A DNA stretch of 64,000 nt from the NCBI GenBank assembly GCA_049115695.1, contig JAGDZR010000001.1:186001-250000 (forward strand), written 5' to 3'. This DNA comes from JAGDZR01 sp049115695. GTDB lineage: Bacteria; Bacteroidota; Bacteroidia; Cytophagales; Cyclobacteriaceae. The position numbers and the translations under genes were made by a program. The number at the start of each line of letters is the position of its first letter. Positions within the stretch are counted from its first letter, which is position 1. Below are positions 40,817 through 49,826 of this stretch, in pieces. The notes under the pieces were generated by a model. The model ran no database searches, had not been told where the DNA came from, and was given only the letters and a program-made list of their open reading frames with translations.

Positions 40817-42397
40817 CTACAAGGTCAGTTTGAAGAATAGCTCTATAGAAGCATTTTTGACATCATTCTCAAACTCGTAATACATGTTGTAACGTTTGCC
40901 TCCTCTAAGGGAAGCTCCATATGTGAATTGATCTTTGGTGATAAGTCCATTAACACTGATCACATACTCAGCATCTTGTCGATCAAGTGCTTGGATGCGT
41001 TCGAAGAAGTAGTCATCATCATGTCGAATCCTTCTAATCAAAAATCCTAATGTGCGCGACAAATCATGCCAGGTAAGTCCGAGGTTGTCCGAAACACCGC
41101 CACCTCCAATGCCTGCTCCCAAAAGTTGGCCGTCATTCGTATATCCATGTTCGATCAGAATATGTTGATAATAGGGGGGATTGGGGCGAAACAACCACCC
41201 CATATTTCTCGAAAGATTGGTATGCTCATAACTCGCGAGTAATGCAGACGGCTTCTTGGACGGCAGGTCAAAAACCTTTTGGAAGCCAATGGTGTATGCA
41301 CGACTGTGTTCGGGAGAAACGAAAAAGCGTCTTGATGTAGTGCCATTGAAATCATTGCGACTCCACTCCAGGTAAACGTTGAAACCAACATTCGGAAACA
41401 ACCAATCCACAAATAATGCACCCATCTGATCAAACGCGTCATTGAAACGTAATGTACTGTCACTTACTTCTTGACCATTATCAATTTTTTTAATGGTTGC
41501 AAAAAGATCTCGCGCCTGAAAATGCTCGAAATATTTGTACATGGTTTTATGAAAACCAACCGTGAGTCGGTCGAGGTATGGGAGTTGATATGCCACCGAA
41601 AGACCGTTGATATATCTGCGATCGTCTCGATCCACATCATCAAAGAATTGAGAGCCGCTTACAAATCCTTGAAATGTGTTCGTTTCAAGTTTGCCGAGTT
41701 CAATATCTCTAATGCTCATAGGGATTGGCTTGCTTGTACCAAGGTGTAAATGAGGTAAGCCTGGAGCTTGCAGGCTCATGAGGAGGGGGTTAAACTTCAC
41801 CGGGCCCATTACGAAATTTTGAGTTGAAACGGCTGCTGTGAAATAGTTACCCAGGTATCTTAATTCGGACTGTCCTAAATGGGCTTTCGCAAAACTTTCA
41901 TCGCCAAATCGCTGCACCCAATCAATTTTTCTTGAGACAAAGTTCTTATTGGCAAACTGATAGGAATATGGGCTTACATCATCTTTGATTGTGGCAAGCG
42001 GAAATCCTTTATTCTGGCTGAAGAACAAAACTGGGTTTATTGTAATGTGCAGCCTACTCTTGTGAAAGGATAAACCTCCATGGATTTCGGCAGTGCTACC
42101 AACGCCCTTCCAAACAGGTCCATCGTTGAATGAATGTGGCAGATTGTGATTATAGACAAATTGAGCACTTATGGGGTTGATGCTTAACCCTGCTTTAGCA
42201 GGGGGAAGACCTCTTAGGTTCCAATTCAGTGAATCCCAATAGTTAATAGAGTTGTGCCAGGAGACTGGAATCTCAGAATTCTTGATTTTCAGTATCTGAG
42301 CGTAACTGACATCCGGAAGACCAGGCACAAAAACCTGCGTGAAAGAATTGAAACCAAGTAGAATAAATGATAAAAATGCTAATGTCTTCCTAATCAT
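40817..42397 (-). CDS. Wzi-like capsule assembly outer-membrane protein
   Basis: 526 residues with signal peptide (MIRKTLAFLSFILLGFNSF). A conserved stretch after residue 55 (NWNLRGLPPAKAGLSINPIS) and FNDGPVWKGVG, then a long series of amphipathic strands ending in IELFFKLTL, resembles the Wzi capsule-assembly family. Wzi anchors or organises capsule polysaccharide on the outer membrane. No capsule locus is adjacent, only a phosphopantetheinyl transferase downstream, so the surface polymer remains unknown. Confidence 0.78.
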   Translation of the reverse strand: MIRKTLAFLSFILLGFNSFTQVFVPGLPDVSYAQILKIKNSEIPVSWHNSINYWDSLNWNLRGLPPAKAGLSINPISAQFVYNHNLPHSFNDGPVWKGVGSTAEIHGGLSFHKSRLHITINPVLFFSQNKGFPLATIKDDVSPYSYQFANKNFVSRKIDWVQRFGDESFAKAHLGQSELRYLGNYFTAAVSTQNFVMGPVKFNPLLMSLQAPGLPHLHLGTSKPIPMSIRDIELGKLETNTFQGFVSGSQFFDDVDRDDRRYINGLSVAYQLPYLDRLTVGFHKTMYKYFEHFQARDLFATIKKIDNGQEVSDSTLRFNDAFDQMGALFVDWLFPNVGFNVYLEWSRNDFNGTTSRRFFVSPEHSRAYTIGFQKVFDLPSKKPSALLASYEHTNLSRNMGWLFRPNPPYYQHILIEHGYTNDGQLLGAGIGGGGVSDNLGLTWHDLSRTLGFLIRRIRHDDDYFFERIQALDRQDAEYVISVNGLITKDQFTYGASLRGGKRYNMYYEFENDVKNASIELFFKLTL

Positions 42398-42504
42398 TGT
42401 GCTTAATTAAGTTGGTAAAAGTAGTCAACCTGATTAGGATTGTAGGGCTTGGATTGCAATGAGGAATTCAATTAATTACCTTCGGGCCTTCATTTGATAA
42501 TCTT

Positions 42505-43467
42505 ATGCCGAAAGAAGGGTTTATTTGGTCGGAGGAGCGAGAGCCTCATTTGGATAGAAGAAAAAAAATCCTTCAGGATCATCCTGAAATTAGGTCGCTG
42601 TTTGGAATTGATAGAAGGTTGAAATACAAGGCGCTGTTTGCATGTTTGCTGCAATTAGCCATTCCATTTTTTCTACCAGAGAATATCTGGGCATTTCTTG
42701 CAGTGTGTCTGATCTTTGGCGCTACCCTTAGCCACGTGCTGTTTCTGGCAATCCATGAAATTACACATGACTTGGCCTATCCAAAAACAGTTCAAAACAA
42801 TTGGCTGGCTATGATGGTGAATTTGCCGTTGGTATTTCCCTATGCCATGGCTTTTAAACTATACCACGCCAAGCATCATTGGCAACAGGGAGAAGATGGG
42901 ATTGATACAGATATTCCTTCGGAATTTGAGGCAAAGATGTTTAAGGGGATTCTAGGCAAGTTTGTTTGGTTGATTCATCAGATTCTATTTTATGCCTTAC
43001 GCCCGGTCATGGTATATCCTGTGAAACCAGATAGATGGCAATTGATTAATATCGTGGTACAACTTGGATTCATTGTTGTTTACCTACCGTTAATCGGATG
43101 GTGGGGAATACTATATTTACTGTTGTCCATGCTGTTCGCTGGTGGTTTGCATCCAATTTCTGGGCATTTCATAGCAGAGCATTATGTAGTTGTACCAGGC
43201 CAGGAAACTTACTCATATTACGGGTGGCTCAATAAACTAACTTTTAATGTAGGTTATCACAATGAGCATCATGATTTCCCAAAGGTTCCTGGAAGTAAGT
43301 TGCCTGCTGTTCGCAAGATTGCGAAAGAACATTATGATAGCTTATACTACTACAAATCATGGTCATCAATTCTTTGGAAATTTGTGGTTGATCCAAATAT
43401 GAGGTTAACCTCGAGAGTAAAGCGCAAAACAATGCTCATTCCTAGTCAACAAAATCAGAATCAATGA
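42505..43467 (+). CDS. Sphingolipid delta-4 desaturase-like membrane enzyme
   Basis: 320 residues. The three His boxes of membrane desaturases are present: H84-EIT-H88, H121-AK-H124-H125 and H252-NE-H255-H256. The body closely follows eukaryotic DEGS: W-x-x-x-x-x-PH-x-x-RR-x-x-IL near the start, DG-x-D-x-DIP-x-x-FE, and GLHPISGHFIAEHYVV, TYSYYG and LTFNVGYHNEHHDFP in the last third. DEGS introduces the 4,5 double bond of ceramide. Bacteroidota make sphingolipids, usually saturated, so a double bond or hydroxyl would be notable. It overlaps the GH5 gene by 4 bp. Confidence 0.9.
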   Translation: MPKEGFIWSEEREPHLDRRKKILQDHPEIRSLFGIDRRLKYKALFACLLQLAIPFFLPENIWAFLAVCLIFGATLSHVLFLAIHEITHDLAYPKTVQNNWLAMMVNLPLVFPYAMAFKLYHAKHHWQQGEDGIDTDIPSEFEAKMFKGILGKFVWLIHQILFYALRPVMVYPVKPDRWQLINIVVQLGFIVVYLPLIGWWGILYLLLSMLFAGGLHPISGHFIAEHYVVVPGQETYSYYGWLNKLTFNVGYHNEHHDFPKVPGSKLPAVRKIAKEHYDSLYYYKSWSSILWKFVVDPNMRLTSRVKRKTMLIPSQQNQNQ

Positions 43468-44459
43468 AAAGAAATTTTATTAGCGTTTTATGCCTTTTAG
43501 GGTTTGTTATTTTGGTGAATGCGCAGCTTTCTCGAATAGGTGTCAAAGGCAATCAATTTGTAGATGAGCAAGGTAAAACTGTTGTTTTTCGGGGGTTGAA
43601 CATTAGTGATCCTGATAAGCTGGAAAAGCAGGGGCAATGGTCAAAACGATATTTTGAAGAACTAAAAGTATGGAACGCAAACATTGTTAGGATTCCAATA
43701 CATCCAGCGCGATTACAAGAAAGAGGTATGGAATCATACTTTAAATTGATAGATCAGGCTGTAGAGTGGTCGAATGAGTTGGGCATGTATGTCATTATTG
43801 ATTGGCATTCGATAGGCAACCTTAAATCTCAGTTGTATCAAGCCGATATGTATGAAACGGATAAGAAGCAGACATTTGAGTTTTGGCGTGCTGTGGCCAA
43901 ACGGTACGGCAACAATCCAACAGTCGCCATGTATGAATTGTACAATGAACCAACAACCTTTAATGGTCAGTTGGGTATCTGCAGTTGGGAGGACTTAAAA
44001 GAAATCTATGAAGAATTAATAGTTATCATCAGGGCAAACGGAGGGGAAGGAATACCCTTAGTCGCAGGATTTAACTGGGCATACGATCTCACTGAAGCAT
44101 ATGCTAACCCAATATCAGCTGAAGGAGTGGGGTATGTTTCTCACCCATACCCACAGAAGAAACCACAACCCTGGAAAGAGAATTGGACAAAGGACTGGGG
44201 AATGATGAAGAAAAAGTATCCTGTAATCTTGACAGAAATTGGCTATTCTCGTCCAGGCGATATCGGTGAACACATTCCAGTTATCAGTGATGATTCCTAT
44301 GGTCCGGCGATAACGAACTATTGCGATGATCAGAATATTTCATACGTTTTATGGGTGTTTGACGCACAGTGGGCACCAAGGTTGATTTCCGATTGGGATT
44401 TCACACCGTATGGTCATGGAATTTATTTCAAGAAAAAGCTTCAGTCATATCGTTACTGA
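43464..44459 (+). CDS. GH5-family glycoside hydrolase, exported
   Basis: 331 residues with signal peptide (MKRNFISVLCLLGFVILVNA then Q) and a GH5 TIM barrel: VFRGLNISDPDKL, NIVRIPIHPARL, VIIDWHS, the acid/base Glu162 in YELYNEP and nucleophile Glu258 in ILTEIGYS. GH5 covers cellulases, mannanases and endoglycoceramidases; the subfamily cannot be set by eye. It starts within the desaturase stop codon (ATGA overlap), so the two are translated together, which is unusual for a polysaccharide-degrading enzyme. It converges on the AsmA-like gene with a 7-bp overlap. Confidence 0.88.
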   Translation: MKRNFISVLCLLGFVILVNAQLSRIGVKGNQFVDEQGKTVVFRGLNISDPDKLEKQGQWSKRYFEELKVWNANIVRIPIHPARLQERGMESYFKLIDQAVEWSNELGMYVIIDWHSIGNLKSQLYQADMYETDKKQTFEFWRAVAKRYGNNPTVAMYELYNEPTTFNGQLGICSWEDLKEIYEELIVIIRANGGEGIPLVAGFNWAYDLTEAYANPISAEGVGYVSHPYPQKKPQPWKENWTKDWGMMKKKYPVILTEIGYSRPGDIGEHIPVISDDSYGPAITNYCDDQNISYVLWVFDAQWAPRLISDWDFTPYGHGIYFKKKLQSYRY

Positions 44460-47400
44460 GTAAGGCTGTCTTCATTTTCTTTATTGAGCTGTCTAATTTC
44501 TTTTTTGTTGTTGCGAGCTCCAATACTGCTAACAGCACCGCTGAGTAGGGCATTTGCCCAATAATTAAAAATACTTTTATGCTGAATGCGTTGGGTGAAA
44601 ATGTCTCCTCGTCTCACGAAAAGCAATCTTGGATTTCGTTTGTTGACTACAAATGTGTTCGCAAAAAATGATTTGAAAGCGGCAGCATGTGACACCTTAG
44701 TATCATCTGTGGCTTGGTTTTTCACACTTATTTTGAGGTCATCATAATAGAATTTCATATTTCCAACTGCATATTGGTTGTTGGCACGGAACCCGAAATT
44801 CAGTGTTTTATTGCGCCCACTTGTAATGGTTACGGGTGTGATGTGTTCCATCATATGATTGAGCTGCGTCAAGTCCATTTCATCAAGCAACCCATTCATT
44901 ACAAAACCACCAGCAGTATCGTCAAGATGATAGGTTCCATCAATATTGAGTTGACCTGCATTGTAAACTCTTGCTGAAGCCTCCAAAAGCATCTCACTTT
45001 CTCGAAGCAATGATAGACTATCATTGGTGACGTTCAATAGGTGTCCATTTACGTCGTTGATCATAATGCGTCCAGGGTAGAGGAAATTGTCGTTTTGCTG
45101 GACATAAACTATACGTCCATTTTCAATGTCCACTTGTCTAACATTGATGATTTGATTTGATTCCTGCAGGAGAACGTGAGGTAGCTTCATCAGCTCAATG
45201 GGTCTCTCAGGTAGCCTTTTGTCTTTGTACAGGTATGCATTAGGACTCGAAAGCACGATGCGATTAGCCGAAAAGTGTTGTGACTCAATCAATCTTGACA
45301 AATCCATTTCTTCAATAATTAGTTCGTCTAAACTCACATCTGGCCATATTATTTGATAGTCTGATTGTGCCATAAAATCCTCCTTATCCAGCTTCGCGTT
45401 AAATTCAATATTTGAAAGAGATAACGTAGCGGATTTGGTATCGAAGGACAATTTATCCCATTGACTTTCATATTGACCTGATAGACTCATGGCGTACGGA
45501 CCGAAGCTTACTGACATATTCGATTCGTTGAGCAGTTGTTGTAACGTGAGATTTGGTTTCCATTGCAATGCTTCTGCTTTGACATTGATATGGTCGAACT
45601 GTCCATTGGCAAGCCCTTCTACGATTAGTGAAAAAGAACCATCGTTGATATGAAAATATCCAGCTTCCAATGTCAGGTCAGATGAGTCCGAAGTGCCGGA
45701 TAAATGCTGGAGATCGACATTGGGATGAACCAGATTGATAGTGTCAAATAGAAACGATCGCTTTCCGATATCCAGAGACTTATAATTCAAACCAACTATC
45801 GGGATTTTGATAGTTAAGTTGTCATCTAAAATCGAGATTGAGTCAATTTGAATGCTATTGAACTCGGACTTGTGATTGAGTCGGCTGACGGTTAACTCAA
45901 AAGAACTGTTTACAATGACATCCTGAACTTGAAAAGTTCCTGAAAGGAGGTATTGAATGATGTCTTTATGTTGATCGCCTTTGGTGTTTAAGTTGTCAAT
46001 TTTCCCTTTAAGTCTAATGCTGTCTTTACCCTTTATTAGAATCTCATAATCGCTATTGTCCAAAATGAGAGAGGGGAGTTGAGTCAGTTCATTGTTGCCG
46101 GATGGGATTATTTCCAAATCAATTTGAGCGTTGCGGAGTACCACTTTTTCAGGCATGGTCATTTCTCGTTGGAGCTCAATTTGATAGTTTGGAATAGCCA
46201 GATGATCTCCTTCTACAGATCCGTTTAGAGAATCGCGCTTAACATGCACATTATAATTTTTAAGCTCAATGCCATTATTTCGGTCATAGTCGATTGTATC
46301 AATGTTGAGTCTCATAGTAGGAGTACTAATGATTCCTTTAATATTACGGGCACTTGAGAGCAGCATTCCATGAATTGAATCATACGTAAGCGAAAGGAGA
46401 TCTCCATTAATAGATACGGAATCCTTACCATTTATAATCAACAGGTCATTATTTACCATATTGATATTCTTAAATTGAAGATCAGGGAGTTTGACTTTCC
46501 TGCGTCCGAGTTGTACAATGGACCTTACATTGTTGGTCAGGATAGAATCGAAAAGAATGCTTTGAGGTAGTACGTAGTGAGCCAGACCATATAGCAGAAG
46601 GTCTTCTACAAAATGTTGCTCGAAGGTCAAATGATTAACCGCGTAAATGTTATCTAGGGGGCTATATACAAGCTTATCCAAAGATCCGGTATGATTTGAA
46701 ATGTTAAAAGAAGTGCTGGTTGCATCGAAAGTCGCACTTGAAAGTATGCTGCTCCATTTCGAAGTAGCCAGAATCTTGGTTAGATGAGCATTTAACCGTT
46801 CAATTTGAATTTCTATTGTGTCGTTTTCGAAGTTCAAAGTAGCATCCTCAATAACTAATGCATCAAGCTTTTTGATGATGCTTTTTTTTCCTTGCCTTGG
46901 AAGTGCTTTAATGTTGATATTCGGGGCGCCCAGTTGAATTAACTCTGCGCTCAACATTCCGGAATCCAGCAGTAAATCGATGTTCAATTCATTCAGCAGC
47001 AGTTCATTACCATGCCCACGAATATCGGTGGCATCATTGCTGACTTCAGCGAACCAATGATCCGCACCATAAGTATTGTTCCGGTTGTCAATGGTAAGAC
47101 CTCTCACGGTCAAAGAATCAATGGCTTGATTTTGGAAAAATGCCTGGGTGACACGAAGATTAATCTGGTCCAGATACTGAAGCAAACCTTCTGCAATTGC
47201 CATTGAGTCAATCTCTAGTAATCCAGTAGTGAGTTGGATATCGTCAAATACACCAATCAGATCACCGGCTTTAGTTTTCCAGATACCATTGAGCTGGCCA
47301 TTTTTCACTTTGACATCCTTTACCGAGAATTGAGAGATAATATCACTTACCAGATTCGCTACGGGATTCTTTTTGTGATCTTCATCTCTTGCAAGGTCTA

Positions 47401-48268
47401 GTTTTAATGCTGTTTTTGAGTCAGAGATTACGATGCTATCCAACTCAAGATCCTGATCATAGTAGGTCTGAGACAAGTCAAATCCATGAATAGAGAGTTC
47501 CGGAATATCAATATTGAAAACTTGATGACTATCCCTAATAGGCTTAATGCTAAGGTTAAAAAGACCAATAGATTGATGTGTTGAATTGTATATCAATGAA
47601 TCGAACAATACTTCATGAGAGCCATCTTTTAAAAAGAATTGCTCATTGGCAACTTTTAGCCTGATGGTTTCACTGCGAATAAATTCCTGCGTGGTGTCGC
47701 TGGCAAGCATGAACTTATGAACCATGAAATCCATATTCCGAATAGAAAAGAACTCTTCCATGGATGTCTTTTGCACAATGGTTAATTGGCCATTCTTGAG
47801 TTCGAATGACTCAACTGCAAACTCATCCAATGATGTAGTAATGTCCTGATAAAGCTTTGAAGTTTCCAGTGTGACATTTTGTGTTTTACCTTTTCTTGAA
47901 GAAACAATGAGTACTTCCGGGGCATTGAAAATAACCTGATTAAGCTTTAGTGATTGATTGAAATAAATATCCAGGATGGAATGAACAGTAATTTGTAGCG
48001 AAGGAATTTTTATATGATATATATCCTCATCAAGCTCGTTATTCCCTTTCATTTCGAAATTTTCTAAAATCAGCATTTTACTGATGGGATAGAAGGAAAT
48101 TGTTTCCTGCGATATTTGATATTGACCTTTGGTTTTCTGATCAATCAATTCAAATAAAATGCTTCCTGCAAGATTAGCCGTGAAATCCTTTAATAGATAC
48201 CTTACAGCTACTGCAAGGGTCATGATAATGGTGATGATTATTACGAATACCCGTACTTTCGTGCTCAT
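44453..48268 (-). CDS. Large AsmA-like envelope protein
   Basis: 1271 residues. One N-terminal membrane helix (about 7-25) is followed by a very long periplasmic region of repeated short strands without catalytic motifs, with many segments of the type I-x-x-L-x-I-x-N-G-x-I/L. This is characteristic of AsmA/DUF748/TamB-type proteins that bridge the periplasm and are implicated in lipid transport to the outer membrane. The C-terminus is basic (NPRLLFVRRGDIF) and ends in a charged tail. It is monocistronic and starts 51 bp from a divergent oxidoreductase gene. Confidence 0.78.
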   Translation of the reverse strand: MSTKVRVFVIIITIIMTLAVAVRYLLKDFTANLAGSILFELIDQKTKGQYQISQETISFYPISKMLILENFEMKGNNELDEDIYHIKIPSLQITVHSILDIYFNQSLKLNQVIFNAPEVLIVSSRKGKTQNVTLETSKLYQDITTSLDEFAVESFELKNGQLTIVQKTSMEEFFSIRNMDFMVHKFMLASDTTQEFIRSETIRLKVANEQFFLKDGSHEVLFDSLIYNSTHQSIGLFNLSIKPIRDSHQVFNIDIPELSIHGFDLSQTYYDQDLELDSIVISDSKTALKLDLARDEDHKKNPVANLVSDIISQFSVKDVKVKNGQLNGIWKTKAGDLIGVFDDIQLTTGLLEIDSMAIAEGLLQYLDQINLRVTQAFFQNQAIDSLTVRGLTIDNRNNTYGADHWFAEVSNDATDIRGHGNELLLNELNIDLLLDSGMLSAELIQLGAPNINIKALPRQGKKSIIKKLDALVIEDATLNFENDTIEIQIERLNAHLTKILATSKWSSILSSATFDATSTSFNISNHTGSLDKLVYSPLDNIYAVNHLTFEQHFVEDLLLYGLAHYVLPQSILFDSILTNNVRSIVQLGRRKVKLPDLQFKNINMVNNDLLIINGKDSVSINGDLLSLTYDSIHGMLLSSARNIKGIISTPTMRLNIDTIDYDRNNGIELKNYNVHVKRDSLNGSVEGDHLAIPNYQIELQREMTMPEKVVLRNAQIDLEIIPSGNNELTQLPSLILDNSDYEILIKGKDSIRLKGKIDNLNTKGDQHKDIIQYLLSGTFQVQDVIVNSSFELTVSRLNHKSEFNSIQIDSISILDDNLTIKIPIVGLNYKSLDIGKRSFLFDTINLVHPNVDLQHLSGTSDSSDLTLEAGYFHINDGSFSLIVEGLANGQFDHINVKAEALQWKPNLTLQQLLNESNMSVSFGPYAMSLSGQYESQWDKLSFDTKSATLSLSNIEFNAKLDKEDFMAQSDYQIIWPDVSLDELIIEEMDLSRLIESQHFSANRIVLSSPNAYLYKDKRLPERPIELMKLPHVLLQESNQIINVRQVDIENGRIVYVQQNDNFLYPGRIMINDVNGHLLNVTNDSLSLLRESEMLLEASARVYNAGQLNIDGTYHLDDTAGGFVMNGLLDEMDLTQLNHMMEHITPVTITSGRNKTLNFGFRANNQYAVGNMKFYYDDLKISVKNQATDDTKVSHAAAFKSFFANTFVVNKRNPRLLFVRRGDIFTQRIQHKSIFNYWANALLSGAVSSIGARNNKKEIRQLNKENEDSLTQ

Positions 48269-48319
48269 TCGACATAAAACTAATTCAATCCATAAAGATT
48301 AAAACATTATTAAAGAGGT

Positions 48320-49330
48320 ATGAAGGCGTATGTGCTAAAAAAGACAGGTAAACCTGAAATATTGAAGCTTGTTGATGTGGTTGAACCAAAATGTGCGACA
48401 GATGGCGTAAAAGTCAAAGTAGAGCGGATTGGGATTAACTATGCCGAAATTCTTTCAAGGCGGGGACAATATCGATGGGCTCCCAAGAGGCCCTACATTC
48501 CGGGTATGGAGTGTTATGGGGAAATAGTTGAGGTGGGTGAACAAGTCAGCCAGCACAAAGTTGGTGATAAGGTCATTGTTGGGAGTCAATATGGCGCATA
48601 TGCTGAATTTGTAAGTGCACCTGCATATTTGGCGCTCCCGGCTCCAGATAAGTTTACGGCTAGTGAGGCGGCAGCTTTTTTGGTTAATTTCATGACCGCC
48701 TGGGTGGCATTGGTGAAGCTCGGACGTATGAGAGCAGGCGATGTAAGTCTCGTGCATGCGGCAGCTGGAGGAGTGGGTACCGCGGCAATTCAAATAGGAA
48801 AGGCAATAGGAGCAACGATGATAGGTACAGCGAGCAATGAAGAAAAGCTTAAGCTCATTCGGGATTACGGCGCTGATCTGGCCATAAATTATGCCACTAC
48901 CAATTTTGCCAAAACAATTAGAGCGCATCACGAAGGAGTAGATATCGTCCTTGAAGTTGTTGGCGGAGAAGTGTTCAGGAAGAGCATGGATTTGCTAAAC
49001 CCTTTTGGAAGACTTGTTGTAACCGGATATGCCAGCATTCCCTTGAAGTTATGGAATCCGCTGACCTATTGGAAGACATGGAAGGATGCGCCAAAAGCCA
49101 GTGTAATGGACATGGCGATCAAGTCAAATGGGTTGATGGCTACTCATTTGGGATATTTGACAGATAATCCAAAAGTAGTAAAGGAGGAATGGGGAGCATT
49201 AAGTTCATTTTGTCAAGCACATGATTTGAAGCCCTTGGTGGGTAAAGAGTTCATGTTTGATGATATGGCAAAAGCACATTCATGGATGGAATCACGCCAG
49301 AGTGTTGGCAAAATTATTGTGAAAATTTAG
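48320..49330 (+). CDS. Zinc-free MDR oxidoreductase, quinone-reductase/VAT1-like
   Basis: 336 residues: GroES-like domain (about 1-125, YIPGMECYGEIVEVGEQV) and Rossmann domain with VHAAAGGVGTAAIQIGKAIGA (about 152-172) and VDIVLEVVGGEVF. Closest in look to the VAT-1/quinone oxidoreductase branch (long PKASVMDMAIKSNGLMATHLG segment after the Rossmann core). It reduces quinones or activated alkenes with NADPH. The second such enzyme in the window; it shares only the family with that at 1975-2952. The gene ends 2 bp before the first TTATCATTTGATAA palindrome. Confidence 0.85.
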   Translation: MKAYVLKKTGKPEILKLVDVVEPKCATDGVKVKVERIGINYAEILSRRGQYRWAPKRPYIPGMECYGEIVEVGEQVSQHKVGDKVIVGSQYGAYAEFVSAPAYLALPAPDKFTASEAAAFLVNFMTAWVALVKLGRMRAGDVSLVHAAAGGVGTAAIQIGKAIGATMIGTASNEEKLKLIRDYGADLAINYATTNFAKTIRAHHEGVDIVLEVVGGEVFRKSMDLLNPFGRLVVTGYASIPLKLWNPLTYWKTWKDAPKASVMDMAIKSNGLMATHLGYLTDNPKVVKEEWGALSSFCQAHDLKPLVGKEFMFDDMAKAHSWMESRQSVGKIIVKI

Positions 49331-49332
49331 GA

Positions 49333-49376
49333 TTATCATTTGATAAGAATTAATGCAAGATTTTAGCAAATGATAA
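49333..49376. promoter_or_regulatory. Palindrome pair A
   Basis: TTATCATTTGATAA (49333-49346) and TTAGCAAATGATAA (49363-49376) follow the pattern TTATCAnnTGATAA, the second with one mismatch, 30 bp apart. Together with pair B they suggest sites for one dimeric regulator; the XRE protein at 49856 is the obvious candidate. Confidence 0.6.
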
Positions 49377-49412
49377 GATTTTGTTACCGATAAAAGAAAT
49401 CTGAAAATATTA

Positions 49413-49443
49413 TTTGTGATTAAAATATTTGTGCCTAATTTTG
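49413..49443 (+). promoter_or_regulatory. Candidate promoter of short unit A
   Basis: TTTG (49413-49416) and TAATTTTG (49436-49443), a match to TAnnTTTG, stand at the spacing expected for -33 and -7 elements. Transcription would begin near 49450. Confidence 0.45.
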
Positions 49444-49449
49444 AATCAC

Positions 49450-49521
49450 CCACATAAATTACCAGCTGTGGATGATTTAGTTGTTTTGGAAGAGGTTGTT
49501 CAATAGAGCAGCCTCTTTTTT
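49450..49521 (+). ncRNA. Possible short RNA A (about 72 nt)
   Basis: Bounded by the candidate promoter at 49413-49443 and the terminator at 49491-49521. It could carry a very short reading frame (GTG at 49469 to 49507, about 12 codons) but nothing convincing. A small regulatory RNA or leader is the simplest reading. Expression is untested. Confidence 0.3.
49491..49521 (+). terminator. Rho-independent terminator of unit A
   Basis: AGAGGTTG (49491-49498) pairs with CAGCCTCT (49509-49516) with one G-T pair, followed by TTTTTT. Confidence 0.8.
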
Positions 49522-49683
49522 ATTGTCCTCAAGGTATTCACACCTTTCATTCTGATTCCGATCCCAGATCTATTTGCTGAAAAACTATGTGTTATCTCAT
49601 TTTTTAATGAAGTATTTGCTGATAACGTAACATTCTTTATTAAGTGCAGAATATTCTAAGATTATTACTAATAATGGAATGTG

Positions 49684-49741
49684 TTTTTATCATATGATAA
49701 AAATACCCCTTAGTTAAGTTTGATTTTTTATCATTTGATAA
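49684..49741. promoter_or_regulatory. Palindrome pair B
   Basis: TTTTTATCATATGATAAAAA (49684-49703) is a perfect 20-bp palindrome, and TTATCATTTGATAA lies at 49728-49741. The second abuts TAGATTTA (49742-49749), one mismatch from TAnnTTTG, so a bound regulator would block that box. Confidence 0.65.
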
Positions 49742-49754
49742 TAGATTTATAAAA

Positions 49755-49826
49755 GAAATAGTGAGTATCTATTTTCCATAGCTGGTTCTTAATGAGGAAG
49801 GGTTGCATTAGTAACCCTTCTTTTTT
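49755..49826 (+). ncRNA. Possible short RNA B (about 72 nt), leader region of the XRE gene
   Basis: Begins after the -7-like box next to palindrome pair B and ends at the terminator at 49797-49826, 30 bp before the XRE start codon. It contains ATAGCTGGTT (49779-49788), which is also present in both terminator elements at 23.0-23.25 kb. It may be a small RNA or a terminated leader that attenuates the XRE gene. Inference only. Confidence 0.3.
49797..49826 (+). terminator. Rho-independent terminator of unit B
   Basis: GAAGGGTT (49797-49804) and AACCCTTC (49813-49820) form a perfect eight-pair stem followed by TTTTTT. Confidence 0.88.

Noticed and set aside
42505..43467. Recent transfer of the desaturase from a eukaryote
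   Set aside because: Base composition looks like that of its neighbours, and without a phylogeny the direction and age of any transfer cannot be judged.
44453..48268. Calling the 1271-aa protein TamB
   Set aside because: No C-terminal TamB/DUF490 domain is recognisable and no TamA/BamA partner is adjacent; AsmA-like is the safer label.
49441..49510. Short frames of 12-25 codons in short unit A, with TTG or GTG starts
   Set aside because: They run into the terminator stem, have weak starts and nothing protein-like; kept only as a remark under the possible RNA.
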